A DNA stretch of 18,322 nucleotides from CAYVMN01 sp964452575 (GCA_964452575.1 CAYVMN010000087.1:1-18322), one strand, 5' to 3'. Numbered from the stretch's first letter, positions 1 to 8,179 are shown. Translations and numbers: made by a program. The notes: generated from the letters alone by a model not told the origin.

Positions 1-1117
1 GATCAGGGGTCTCATAATTAATTGTGGGCGGGATGATGCCATGCTTGATTGTGAGGGCCGTAAATATGGCCTCAATCCCACCAGCACCCCCGAGAAGATG
101 GCCTGTCATGGATTTGGTGGAGCTAATTGCGAGTCTGTGGGCATGTTCCCCGAATACGGCCTTTATGGCCTTATTTTCTGATATGTCATTCAGTTTGGTA
201 GAGGTGCCATGGGCATTAATGTAATCAATTTGATCCGGCCGCAGACCTGCATAATTGAGGGCCATCTTCATACAGCTAATGGCTCCTTCGCCCTCAGGTT
301 CGGGAGCAGATACGTGATAGGCATCCGCGGTTAATCCGTACCCCACTACCTCCGCATAGATATCGGCTCCCCTTTCAAGGGCCAGTTCAAGATCTTCCAG
401 AATGAGCATCCCCGCGCCTTCGCCCATAACAAAGCCATCTCGGTCCAGGTCAAAGGGACGCGAGGCCTTCTCTGGTTCGTCATTTCTAGTCGAAAGCGCC
501 CGCATGGAACAGAACCCCCCAAGTGCCAGTGGAGTGACCACTGCCTCTGATCCCCCGGCGATCATAGCATCCGAGATGCCTTCTCTGATCAGCCGGAAGG
601 CCTCTCCAACGGCGTGACAACTGGCCGCACACGCGGTCTCAATTGATATATTGGGCCCCTTGGCCCCAAACTCTATAGCGATCTGGCCGGGGGCCATGTT
701 GGCAATCATACCCGGAATAAAGAAGGGGCTGATGCGGCGAGGGCCTTTTTCCAGAAGGACCTTGTGAAAAAACTCGAGCATGGTCAGACCCCCCAGTCCT
801 GATCCGGTTATACTTCCCACCCTATGGGCATTCGAGGAATCGATCTTTAGGCCGGAATCCTCCAGGGCCATTCTGGCGGAGGCCACAGCATAGTGAATGA
901 AGATGTCGAATCGGCGGATCTGCTGCTTGTCCATAAAGTCTTCGGATCTGAAGTCGGTAACCTCTCCAGCAATCTGAGCCGCAAAAGGGGACGGGTCAAA
1001 TTTTGTAATGGGTCCTATACCGGATTTTCCCGCACATGCGGCCTCCCAATTCTTCTCTACGCCGGTTCCCAACGGCGTGGTCATACCTAAGCCCGTAACC
1101 ACAACCCTCCTGCTCAT
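1..1117 (-). CDS. fabF: 3-oxoacyl-ACP synthase II (FabF), 3' end cut by window edge
   Basis: Beta-ketoacyl-ACP synthase II elongates acyl-ACP with malonyl-ACP in cytoplasmic fatty acid synthesis. Translation from the ATG at 1117 gives 372 codons without a stop up to base 1, so the C-terminus is missing. The protein starts MSRRVVVTGLGMTTPLG. The active-site Cys lies in ETACAASCHAVGEA, and the two catalytic His lie in NAHGTSTKLND and STKSMTGHLLGGAGG, giving the complete Cys-His-His triad of condensing enzymes. The start is supported by GCAGGAG about 8 bases upstream. It is the last visible gene of the plsX-fabG-acpP-fabF operon, 107 bases after acpP. KAS II is preferred over KAS I from the sequence style and the position next to acpP. 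Confidence 0.96.
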   Translation of the reverse strand, partial: MSRRVVVTGLGMTTPLGTGVEKNWEAACAGKSGIGPITKFDPSPFAAQIAGEVTDFRSEDFMDKQQIRRFDIFIHYAVASARMALEDSGLKIDSSNAHRVGSITGSGLGGLTMLEFFHKVLLEKGPRRISPFFIPGMIANMAPGQIAIEFGAKGPNISIETACAASCHAVGEAFRLIREGISDAMIAGGSEAVVTPLALGGFCSMRALSTRNDEPEKASRPFDLDRDGFVMGEGAGMLILEDLELALERGADIYAEVVGYGLTADAYHVSAPEPEGEGAISCMKMALNYAGLRPDQIDYINAHGTSTKLNDISENKAIKAVFGEHAHRLAISSTKSMTGHLLGGAGGIEAIFTALTIKHGIIPPTINYETPD

Positions 1118-1224
1118 CTTCTTGCTCCTGCCTTGAAAGGAAGTCCACTCACACATCCCCTCGCCTTACCTCTGTCTGACCTCGTACGGTTACCCTGAAC
1201 CGGCGGCATTCCCTGTCCAGGCAC

Positions 1225-1467
1225 CTATTGTTTTTCAATGGCATTCCTAATATACTCTATCGCGTCCTTAACGGTCCCTATCTTCTCAGCGTCTTCATCA
1301 GGAATCGATACGTCAAATTCCTCTTCCATTGCCATGATTAGTTCCACCTGATCTAACGAATCCGCACCCAGATCGTCAACAAATGAGGCCTCAGGGACCA
1401 CGTCCTCTTCGGCCACATCTAACTGCTCGCAGATGATCGCTATTACCTTTTTCTCTATCTCTGACAT
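1225..1467 (-). CDS. acpP: Acyl carrier protein
   Basis: This is an 80-residue acidic acyl carrier protein that carries growing acyl chains on a 4'-phosphopantetheine arm. The attachment site is Ser37 in the canonical GADSLDQVELIMAMEEEF motif. Length and charge are typical of bacterial AcpP. A strong ribosome-binding site, CAGGAGGTAATGGTAG, precedes the ATG. The gene lies between fabG (74 bases upstream) and fabF (107 bases downstream), the classical fatty acid synthesis context, so it is the housekeeping ACP and not a polyketide carrier domain. Confidence 0.97.
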   Translation of the reverse strand: MSEIEKKVIAIICEQLDVAEEDVVPEASFVDDLGADSLDQVELIMAMEEEFDVSIPDEDAEKIGTVKDAIEYIRNAIEKQ

Positions 1468-1541
1468 CTACCATTACCTCCTGATTGAGTTTTTCTCCCA
1501 AAGCTGATCAAGTTGTGTTAAGGTAAGACCAAAACTCCAGT

Positions 1542-2291
1542 TTACATATACAAGCCCCCGTTTACATGAAGTATTTGGCCGGTTATGTACCTTGCCCCTT
1601 CGGAGCAAAGCCAATAGATCGCTTCGGCAACATCCTCGGGTTTGCCGATTCTACCCAGTGGTATCTGCTGCAAGAAATCCTCTCTGGCCTTTTCCGGAAG
1701 GGCCGCGGTCATTTCTGTGTCAATAAAACCCGGGGCAACCGCGTTGACTGTGATCCCTCTCCCAGCCACCTCCCTGGCAATGCTCTTTGTAAAACCCATG
1801 ATCCCGGCCTTGGAAGCTGCATAGTTTGACTGGCCGAAATTGCCGATCTGCCCTACCACTGAAGATACGTTTACGATCCACCCGCCTCTCTGTTTCACCA
1901 TTGTCCTCATGACGGCCTGGGTACAGTTAAAGGCACTCTTCAGATTGACCCTGATAACGCTATCCCATGCATCCTCACTCATTCTCATCAAAAGGGTATC
2001 TCTGGTTATGCCTGCATTATTAATCAGGACATCGACCCTTTCAAACCTTGAGATGATTTCCTTGAATAAAATACTCACCGCCTCAAAAGATGATACGTCA
2101 ATCCTGTAGCTCTCGGCCTCCACTCCCATTTGAGCCAAAGTATTGAGGGTCTCTCCAGATGCAGTTTCATCCGGGTCATAATGGAGAATAACGATTCTTG
2201 CCTTCTCCTCTCCGAACTTGAAGGCGACTGAACGTCCTATACCCTTCGAACCTCCAGTAACGATCACCACCCTTGAATTCTTGTTGCTCAC
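1542..2291 (-). CDS. fabG: 3-oxoacyl-ACP reductase FabG
   Basis: This is a 249-residue short-chain dehydrogenase/reductase that reduces 3-oxoacyl-ACP to 3-hydroxyacyl-ACP, normally with NADPH. The nucleotide motif TGGSKGIG is at residues 12-19 and NNAG at 91-94. The catalytic tetrad can be placed at Asn116, Ser144, Tyr157 and Lys161, with the same Ser-Tyr spacing as E. coli FabG. The C-terminal ITGQILHVNGGLYM is typical of the family. The start is a GTG preceded by AGGAAAGGA, only 9 bases after the plsX stop. SDR enzymes are diverse, but the location between plsX and acpP makes FabG the safe call. Confidence 0.95.
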   Translation of the reverse strand: MSNKNSRVVIVTGGSKGIGRSVAFKFGEEKARIVILHYDPDETASGETLNTLAQMGVEAESYRIDVSSFEAVSILFKEIISRFERVDVLINNAGITRDTLLMRMSEDAWDSVIRVNLKSAFNCTQAVMRTMVKQRGGWIVNVSSVVGQIGNFGQSNYAASKAGIMGFTKSIAREVAGRGITVNAVAPGFIDTEMTAALPEKAREDFLQQIPLGRIGKPEDVAEAIYWLCSEGARYITGQILHVNGGLYM

Positions 2292-2300
2292 GATCCTTTC

Positions 2301-3311
2301 CTATCCACACCGGGAAGAAGTGCTATTACGGGCCTTTAGTCTGAGCGTCATCTTTTCCAGGACGTGGTTATTCACATAAGAGACCGCCAGTCTTATTGCA
2401 TTCTTTAGGGACTTGGCCGAAGACTCACCGTGGCATACGATCCCAACCCCATTGATGCCCAGAAGGGGTGCCCCCCCATACTCTTCATAATCTAATTTCC
2501 CTTTTAGGCGCTCAAGGGAGCCGAGGCCAAGCCGGCGTCCCACCCTCCATAAAAAGGAGGTGTTAAGCTCGTTTTCTACCAGCCTGCTCAATGATCCGCC
2601 CAACCCTTCTGCCAGCTTCAGGGCAACATTCCCCACAAAACCGTCGCACACAATGACCTCCACTTCTCCAGTGGAGATATGGCGACCCTCAACGTTGCCG
2701 ACAAAATTGAGTTTGCTCCCCTCGAACAATGGGCGGGCTAATCGCACCTGCTCGTTTCCCTTACCCCCCTCCTCGCCGATACTCAGCAGGGCCACCTTGG
2801 GATCTTCCATCTGGAGGCAAGCGCTGGCAAAGGCCTGGGCCATTATGCCAAATTGAAAGAGATGTGCAGGCCTGCAATCCACATTGGCCCCCACGTCGAT
2901 AAGGACCACAGACCCCCTCTCAGCAGGAATAATGCCTGCAATGGCGGGTCTATCGACCCCATCCAGCCTGCCCAGGGTCAGGAGCCCCGCCGCCAAGGTA
3001 GCACCCGAATTGCCCGCACTGACAACGGCATCCGCTTCCCCCCTTTTTACCAGGTCAAAGGCCACGCTTATGGAGGAGTTTCTCTTCTTGCGCACCGCCA
3101 TCAGCGGGGCTTCGCTCATCCCTACCATCTCATGGCAGTGGTGTACCGTGATGTGGTCATTGGGGCATCGAGGACCCAAAATCCCTGTTATGACATCTCC
3201 GTCCCCCACGAGGGTAATATCCACCCCCAGTTCTTCTGCAGATTCAACCGCGCCCTGAACAACCACTTCCGGAGCCTTATCCCCTCCCATGGCGTCCACG
3301 GCCACCTTCAT
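2301..3311 (-). CDS. plsX: Phosphate acyltransferase PlsX
   Basis: PlsX converts acyl-ACP and phosphate into acyl-phosphate, the acyl donor for PlsY in phospholipid synthesis; it is a peripheral membrane enzyme. The 336-residue protein begins with the family signature MKVAVDAMGGDKAPE. It also carries SAGNSGATLA, IDVGANVDC, VCDGFVGNVALK and GGAPLLGINGVGIVCHG, all characteristic of PlsX. The ATG lies one base after the rpmF stop, so the genes are probably translationally coupled. The rpmF-plsX pair is conserved across many bacteria. Confidence 0.97.
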   Translation of the reverse strand: MKVAVDAMGGDKAPEVVVQGAVESAEELGVDITLVGDGDVITGILGPRCPNDHITVHHCHEMVGMSEAPLMAVRKKRNSSISVAFDLVKRGEADAVVSAGNSGATLAAGLLTLGRLDGVDRPAIAGIIPAERGSVVLIDVGANVDCRPAHLFQFGIMAQAFASACLQMEDPKVALLSIGEEGGKGNEQVRLARPLFEGSKLNFVGNVEGRHISTGEVEVIVCDGFVGNVALKLAEGLGGSLSRLVENELNTSFLWRVGRRLGLGSLERLKGKLDYEEYGGAPLLGINGVGIVCHGESSAKSLKNAIRLAVSYVNNHVLEKMTLRLKARNSTSSRCG

Positions 3312-3312
3312 A

Positions 3313-3495
3313 TCAGCTCTCTTCTTTCTTAATTATTGTTCTGCCCTTGTAGGTCCCGCAGTGGGGACACAGGTGATGGGGTAGTACGGGTTCGTGGCAG
3401 TGGGGGCAAGTGACGACATTGGACATTTTTAGGCTATGATGGGAACGTCTAGAATCTCGCCTGGACCTTGATATTTTTTTCTTTGGTAGAGCCAT
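3313..3495 (-). CDS. rpmF: 50S ribosomal protein bL32
   Basis: This 60-residue basic protein has the bL32 N-terminus MALPKKKISRSRRDSRRSHH. Four zinc-ligand cysteines lie at residues 30, 33, 43 and 46 (CPHC and CPHC), so this is the zinc-binding (C+) form of bL32. Its Shine-Dalgarno, AAAGGAG, is embedded in the last codons of the upstream DUF177 gene. It sits between that gene and plsX, the standard arrangement. Confidence 0.96.
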   Translation of the reverse strand: MALPKKKISRSRRDSRRSHHSLKMSNVVTCPHCHEPVLPHHLCPHCGTYKGRTIIKKEES

Positions 3496-3504
3496 TCTAT
3501 GAAT

Positions 3505-4041
3505 TCATTCTCCTTTGAGTTTAAGGTCTTTTAGTTTAGAAAAATATGGGCTTCCTTTTTCTGGCCGACATCGGCATTTTTCATTGTTCAGGTCAATACC
3601 ACACAGTGGGCAGAGCCCTAAGCAATCCTCCCGGCAAAGTGACTTCATGGGTAGCGACAGATAGATCTGCTCCCTGATTATCTCGTCCAGATCGACTCGC
3701 TCCTCTGTAACAAAGTCAGTGGAGAGGTCTTGTTCCATGAGTTCGACTTCACTTGGCCCGCTACTACTGGCCGGGCCTTGGGCAAAGAACAGTCTAAAAT
3801 CAGATCTTAGATCATGGAGGTAAGGCCCCAGGCATCTGTCACATCTGAGGCACAATCGTCCCCTCAAGCGGCCATCAAGCAAATACCTGACCCCTGCCCT
3901 GGATATGCTCAAAGATACGTCTAGGGGTCCATCCAGGCCCTGAATCTGATCGTCCTCCCTTTCACCTTCCCACCAATCATTGTCAAGGGTAAGATTAAAG
4001 TAGCGAGGGCCTTCTAACACAGACCTCAGATCAACAATCAT
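3505..4041 (-). CDS. yceD: DUF177/YceD family protein
   Basis: This 178-residue protein belongs to the YceD/DUF177 family, which is almost always encoded directly before rpmF. The family has been linked to 23S rRNA accumulation and ribosome assembly, but its biochemical role is not well defined. A CLRCDRC motif at residues 64-70 and a Cys-rich C-terminal part (Cys136, 140, 144, 147, 156, 158, including CPLCGIDLN) suggest bound metal. The ATG at 4041 has only a weak AGAAGG upstream. It is the first gene of the lipid operon; a promoter is visible about 65 bases upstream. Confidence 0.9.
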   Translation of the reverse strand: MIVDLRSVLEGPRYFNLTLDNDWWEGEREDDQIQGLDGPLDVSLSISRAGVRYLLDGRLRGRLCLRCDRCLGPYLHDLRSDFRLFFAQGPASSSGPSEVELMEQDLSTDFVTEERVDLDEIIREQIYLSLPMKSLCREDCLGLCPLCGIDLNNEKCRCRPEKGSPYFSKLKDLKLKGE

Positions 4042-4237
4042 CAGGAGTAAACCTTCTCTGAAAGGGCCAAGAGCCAGCGCTCAACCTGCCAATAATTAAA
4101 GCGATAAGTATATAAACGCCCTTTATTTTGTCAAGAAAATAAACTTTTCTGGAAATTTGAAGGCTCGGGAAAGGGGCAATTTACTCTTGTGGGAAAATAT
4201 ATGACCGGGGGAACTCGAATTAGATGTTGGTACCTTG
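4042..4237. other. Intergenic region separating the redox operon from the lipid operon
   Basis: This 196-base A/T-rich spacer lies between the hpt stop and the yceD start. It contains the promoter at 4107-4134. I found no convincing GC-rich hairpin with a U-tract after hpt, so read-through from the redox operon into the lipid operon cannot be excluded. No small ORF with a good ribosome-binding site was seen in it. Confidence 0.6.
4107..4134 (-). promoter_or_regulatory. Sigma70-type promoter for yceD-rpmF-plsX-fab operon
   Basis: On the minus strand a perfect -35 box TTGACA (4134-4129) is followed by a 16-base A/T-rich spacer and a -10 box TATACT (4112-4107). This places the start of transcription near 4100, giving a leader of about 60 bases before the yceD ATG at 4041. 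It is the best promoter-like match in the only sizeable intergenic region of the window. No operator-like inverted repeat was recognised around it. Confidence 0.75.
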
Positions 4238-4744
4238 TCAATCAATAACCCCTACGTACCGCAGGTGCCTGTATCTCTCATCACGGTCAAGGCCATAGCC
4301 CACCACGAATCTGTCAGGAATCTCAAATCCCACATAATCTGCTTTTATATCAACTTCCCTCCTGGAAGGCTTATCAAGAAGGCATACAGTCTTGACCCTC
4401 TTGGCCCTCCTCTTCTTCAGCTCTTCTTTGAGCTTCTCCAGTGTCCTGCCAGTGTCGAGAATGTCCTCTACCAGCAGGACCTCCTTCCCTTCCACATCCA
4501 CTTCGACGGAGGATTTCACCTGGCCACTCGACTCTGTTCCGATATAGCTCTTGGCAATGGCATAGTCCACCGTCACATCCACATTTTGGTCGCTGAGGGC
4601 CCGCACCAGGTCTGCGCAAAAGATGAATGCGCCCTTGAGGACAAAGACGGCATGGAGATGTCCACAACTATGGTCCTTTGCTATCTCCTCGGCCAGTTCC
4701 GATACCTTCTCTCGTATCTCTTCCTCTGTTATCAGTACCTTCAT
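4238..4744 (-). CDS. hpt: Hypoxanthine phosphoribosyltransferase
   Basis: This protein of about 168 residues transfers phosphoribose from PRPP to hypoxanthine or guanine in cytoplasmic purine salvage. The PRPP-binding loop VLLVEDILDTGRTL lies at about residues 89-102. VFVLKGAFIF, the SYIGTESSGQV region and the C-terminal DRFVVGYGLDRDERYRHL match bacterial Hpt. Two start codons are possible, GTG at 4747 and ATG at 4744; the ATG is chosen, giving MKVLITEEE. No Shine-Dalgarno is near, and the fdhA stop (4748-4750) directly touches the GTG, so translation probably depends on ribosomes finishing fdhA. Purine salvage has no obvious link with the redox genes upstream. Confidence 0.93.
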   Translation of the reverse strand: MKVLITEEEIREKVSELAEEIAKDHSCGHLHAVFVLKGAFIFCADLVRALSDQNVDVTVDYAIAKSYIGTESSGQVKSSVEVDVEGKEVLLVEDILDTGRTLEKLKEELKKRRAKRVKTVCLLDKPSRREVDIKADYVGFEIPDRFVVGYGLDRDERYRHLRYVGVID

Positions 4745-4747
4745 CAC

Positions 4748-6802
4748 CTAGGCCGGTTGGTTTAGTCCGTCAGCCCTTTCCACCTTTACAGCGCAGACCT
4801 TAAACTCTGGAATCTTCGCAATGGGATCAAGGGCCTGGTTTGTAAGGGCATTGGCATTACTCTCTATAAAGTGGAAGGTCATGAAAACAAGGCCCTTCGC
4901 TACCCTATCGGTCAGAACGGTCTTGGACCTAACTTGACCGCGCCGGGATGTCACGATAACCTCATCCCCCTCTCGAATCCCTAGGTGACTGGCGTCCTCC
5001 GGGTTTATCTCCAGGGCACCCTCTGATACCTCTGCATTCAGGGTAGGGGAATTACGAGTCATTGTGCCGGTGTGGTAATGGACATGTATCCGACCGGTGG
5101 TTAGCCAGAAGGGAAATTCGGAATCCACTGTCTCGGCAGGTGGCGCAAATTCTATGGCGTGAAAGAGGCCTTTTCCACGGGCAAAGGCGCCTTTGTGAAG
5201 GAATTTCGTGCCTGGATGATCCTTGTCCGGACAGGGCCACTGAAGCCCGATACCCTCCAAACGGTCATACGAGATGCCCCCGTAGGATGGCGTCAGCGCA
5301 GCAATCTCCTTCATGATTTCCTCGGGTGATTCGTGGGTCATGGGATAGCCGAAGCGGTTTGAAATCTCCTGGATAATCTGCCAGTCCGGACGCGAATCCT
5401 CAACCGGCTCTATGGCCTTTCGCACCCTCATCACCCGTCTTTCCGTATTCGTGAACGTCCCGTCTTTTTCAGCAAAGGAACTTCCGGGGAGGATCACGTG
5501 TGCTAGTTCCGCGGTTGGGGTGAAAAAGATGTCCTGAACCACAAGCAGTTCTGCAGCCCGGAGGGCCTCTTCAACATGGGCGGTATCAGGATCGCTCAAC
5601 ATGGGATTCTCTCCTACCACATAAAGGGCCTTTATCGACCCACTGGAGAGTGAGGAGAGCATCTCTGACACTGTTAGCCCCACCTTTTCCGAGAGTGTAG
5701 CATTCCAGGCTGACTCGAACTTTTTCTGATTGTCCGGTACGTTGACCGCCTGATAGCCGGGATAGACGTTAGGGAGGCCACCCATGTCACAGGCACCCTG
5801 CACATTATTCTGGCCTCTAAGGGGGTTGACCCCGGAAGATTCCTTGCCAACATTACCCGTAAGCATGGCCAGATTGGCCAGGGTCTTGACATTGTCTACG
5901 CCTGTGATGTGCTGGGTTATCCCCATGCAGTAAACTATGGAGGCTGCATCGGCGTTTGCGAAGTGTTGCCCAATCCTGATGATATCGTCCACCGAAACGC
6001 CCGTGATCTGCGAGACCCTCTCAGGGGTATAGGCCTTGATTGTCTTTTCTAGTCCTTCGAAGCCCTCGGTCCTTTCTTCAATAAAGCCTCCATCCTGCCA
6101 GCCCCGTTCCACGATCACATGCATTATACCGTTTATTAGGGCGACATCTGTACCCAGTTTCTGACGTACATGCAGGTCGGCAATCAGGGCGAGATGGATC
6201 TTACGCGGGTCTGCCACGATCAACTTGGCACCTTTCTGTTTGGCCCTGAAGATCCGCGTGGCCACTAGCGGATGAGACGATGTGGTGTTTGAGCCTATTA
6301 CGAAGATGCAGTTGGAGTTTTCAAGTTCCACAATCGAGTTGGTCATGGCTCCGCTTCCAAAGGCGGCGGCAAGACCTGCCACCGTAGATGAGTGTCAGAG
6401 GCGAGCACAGTGATCAACATTGTTGGTGCCGACCGCTGCCCTTGCAAATTTCTGGATCAGGTAATTCTCTTCATTGGTGGCCTTTGCAGAGGTCAGGAAG
6501 GCAATGCTGTCAGGACCATGATCCTTCCTAATATCTCTCAGTCTTGAGGCCGTAAAGTCCAAGGCCTCATCCCAGGATACCTGCACATGGGTACCGTTTT
6601 TTCTGATTAGCGGCCGGGTAAGGCGATTGGGGCTCTGTATGAATTCATGGACATTCCAGCCTTTGATGCAAAGCTTCCCTTCATTTACTGGGCTGGTCTT
6701 ACAGGGTATAGTGCCTATGATTCGGCCGTCCAGTACCTCAAGGTAGAAGTTGCACCCACAGCCGCAGTAAGTGCAGGTGGTCAGCACAGTCCTATAATCC
6801 AT
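4748..6802 (-). CDS. fdhA: Selenocysteine-containing formate dehydrogenase alpha subunit (FdhA), UGA read-through
   Basis: This molybdopterin-dependent formate dehydrogenase catalytic subunit interconverts formate and CO2. The reading frame is interrupted by TGA at 6395-6397 (codon 136), flanked by NNVDHCARL and HSSTVAGLAAAFGSG. This is exactly the active-site Sec-His context of FdhH-type enzymes. Read through, the product is 684 residues, close to the usual length of about 700. An N-terminal [4Fe-4S] site is formed by Cys10, 13, 17 and 45. Arg329 in NPLRGQNNVQGACDMG corresponds to the conserved active-site Arg. The C-terminal molybdopterin-dinucleotide domain (WLTTGRIHVHYHTGTMTR) is complete. 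AAAGGAG precedes the ATG. A SECIS-like hairpin follows the TGA. Lying after an MvhD and a beta-type Fe-S gene, it probably feeds formate electrons into the Hdr complex. Confidence 0.95.
6365..6383 (-). promoter_or_regulatory. SECIS-like hairpin for fdhA UGA codon 136
   Basis: Eleven bases after the TGA at 6395-6397, GGTGGCA pairs with TGCCGCC (7 bp, one G-U pair) around the loop GGTCT. E. coli fdhF has an upper stem at the same distance with the loop AGGUCU, the SelB-binding feature. Distance, stem length and loop sequence all agree, so SelB-directed Sec insertion is strongly supported. Confidence 0.85.
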
Positions 6803-6826
6803 GGAAACGGTTCTCCTTTGTTCTGT

Positions 6827-7630
6827 CTATTTTTCTTCCGGCCTTCTCAGGACGTTCAGGGGTGATTTCTGGTCGGCGAGATATCCCGGCCGGTAATCAA
6901 ATTCTTCGTCAACGATATCGGCTACCTTCTTATACAGCGTTCTCAAAGGGATATCCGCGGGGCAGGCCTCGTTACAAAGCCCGCAGTCGATGCATCGGCC
7001 TGCCATGTGAACTGCCCGGGTCAGATGGAACAACGGAATCTCAGGGGGAATTTCACCTGTACGTATCAGTTCATCCGTCTCCAGACTGCACTCCTTGCAA
7101 AAGCACATGGGACAGATGTCTCTGCATCCGTAACATTTTATGCACTTTGTGAATTCTTTCATCCAGTAACCAAAGCGCCCCTTGAGCTCAAGGCCATCCA
7201 AATGGGCCACAGATTCATAGGAACACCCGTCAACTTTCTCAGCACCGACAAATTCATCCGGGTAAGGCCGAAGGCACTCACAGGCCTCTGCCAGTTCTCG
7301 AGGACAAGCAATGCCTACTGGAACTACCCTTCCAGGGTCCAGTTGATTCCACGTATAAAGGGTCTTGAGGCCCCGCTCATCACACCCCCGCACAAGCACC
7401 CCGAAGATATCATCAGGATAGGAGCGCGCCAGGTGTATTAGTTGCTTGTTTAAGGGATACCGGCTGTCGCCCGCTTGATTAAGGTCTCCCAAGACCATGG
7501 CTTCCAGATCATCCCCTGCACAGAAGAGGCGGGGGCCCACATGGCCGTTCATATCTCCAAGCCCCAGAAAGCCTTTAATACTTCGGGAGTCCAAGAGCTC
7601 CTTAACTCTCATTCTTATTTCTTCGATCAT
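6827..7630 (-). CDS. Formate dehydrogenase / F420-type beta subunit, [4Fe-4S] protein
   Basis: This 267-residue cytoplasmic iron-sulfur protein resembles the beta-type subunits found beside FdhA and MvhD in anaerobes. The N-terminal part carries VRGCDERGLKTL and VPVGIACPRELAEACECLRP, typical of the FrhB/FdhB-related family. Two ferredoxin motifs follow: Cys163, 166, 169, 173 (CIKCYGCRDICP, with more Cys in MCFCKEC) and Cys213, 216, 219, 223 (CIDCGLCNEACP). It probably moves electrons between FdhA and MvhD/HdrA. AAGGTG lies 4 bases before the ATG; the gene is 16 bases after mvhD-2 and 24 bases before fdhA. Whether it binds flavin or a nucleotide cannot be judged from sequence alone; F420 use would be unusual in a bacterium of this type. 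Confidence 0.85.
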   Translation of the reverse strand: MIEEIRMRVKELLDSRSIKGFLGLGDMNGHVGPRLFCAGDDLEAMVLGDLNQAGDSRYPLNKQLIHLARSYPDDIFGVLVRGCDERGLKTLYTWNQLDPGRVVPVGIACPRELAEACECLRPYPDEFVGAEKVDGCSYESVAHLDGLELKGRFGYWMKEFTKCIKCYGCRDICPMCFCKECSLETDELIRTGEIPPEIPLFHLTRAVHMAGRCIDCGLCNEACPADIPLRTLYKKVADIVDEEFDYRPGYLADQKSPLNVLRRPEEK

Positions 7631-7646
7631 TTGACACCTTAGCGCA

Positions 7647-8093
7647 TTATGCAGCCATCTGCCCTGGTTCTATCTTTTTTAGCGGAGAGGGACCTAATGC
7701 CCTGAGATCTTGAATGAAGTCCCTCATCTCTGCAGCAAACTCCGGGCCTTCGGCGGACGAGACCCACTTGGAGCGCAGACGATCCCCTTCAATGCCACTA
7801 AAGGCGAGCAGGTGCCTGAGAAACCGGAGGCGTTTGTCTGTAGCGTAATTACCATACAGGTAATGGCAGTCACCCAGGTGTCACCCGCCCACAAAGACAC
7901 CGTCAACTCCCTGTTGAAAGGCCAAAAGGATATGGTGAGGCGACACACTTGCTGAACACATCACCCGTACAACCCTGATATTTGGGGGGTATTGCAACCG
8001 ACTGACCCCAGCCAGGTCAGCAGCCGCATAGGCTCACCACGTGCAAAGAAAGCAGATAACCCTAGGCTCGAAACCCATATCATCATGACTCAT
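7647..8093 (-). CDS. mvhD: MvhD-type subunit with two selenocysteines (MvhD-2)
   Basis: MvhD is the [2Fe-2S] subunit that carries electrons from a hydrogenase or formate dehydrogenase to HdrA. Conventional ORF finding misses this gene because two in-frame TGA codons interrupt it, at 8034-8036 (codon 20) and 7881-7883 (codon 71). Read through, it gives 148 residues with CTWUAYAAADLAGVSR and GVFVGGUHLGDCHYLYGN. The paralog at 11473-11892 has Cys at the first position and Sec at the second, and the family norm is Cys at both. The start ATG at 8093 has GAGGGA upstream. The gene ends in TAA 16 bases before the beta-type Fe-S gene. Each TGA is followed by its own SECIS-like hairpin. Its place next to FdhB/FdhA suggests it links formate oxidation to the split HdrA. 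Confidence 0.9.
7848..7864 (-). promoter_or_regulatory. SECIS-like hairpin for MvhD-2 second UGA (codon 71)
   Basis: Sixteen bases after the TGA at 7881-7883, ATTACC pairs perfectly with GGTAAT (6 bp) around the loop TGTAT. The same stem occurs at the matching place in MvhD-1. The hairpin overlaps the codons for HYLYGN, so conserved protein sequence contributes to the match. Confidence 0.7.
8001..8021 (-). promoter_or_regulatory. SECIS-like hairpin for MvhD-2 first UGA (codon 20)
   Basis: Twelve bases after the TGA at 8034-8036, GCTGACCT pairs with GGGTCAGT (8 bp including two G-U pairs) around the loop GGCTG. The equivalent stretch of the paralog MvhD-1, which has TGC (Cys) at this codon, encodes nearly the same protein but cannot form this stem. 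The hairpin is therefore tied to the UGA and not to the protein sequence. Confidence 0.75.
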
Positions 8094-8179
8094 TGTCTAT
8101 CCCTCAATAGTGAAATATGAAACTGGAAACTTGATAGCACGTTTCTCACACATCCGGCATCCAGTTGCCAGCAACCAGC
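8094..8179. other. Short spacer between HdrA C-half and MvhD-2
   Basis: This 86-base spacer is the largest gap inside the redox operon. It holds the GAGGGA ribosome-binding site for MvhD-2. I saw no promoter with two good boxes and no terminator, so the operon probably continues through it. Confidence 0.5.

Noticed and set aside
2853..3332. Plus-strand ORF of 159 codons opposite plsX
   Set aside because: It is a shadow of plsX, shows no recognisable motif, and plsX on the minus strand has full family signatures.
4138..4200. Possible terminator after hpt
   Set aside because: Only a weak imperfect pairing (AAATTG with CAAATTT) is present, without a GC-rich stem and following U-tract.
4235..4765. 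Plus-strand ORF of 176 codons opposite hpt
   Set aside because: It mirrors hpt, which has a clear PRPP motif; the plus-strand product resembles no known protein.
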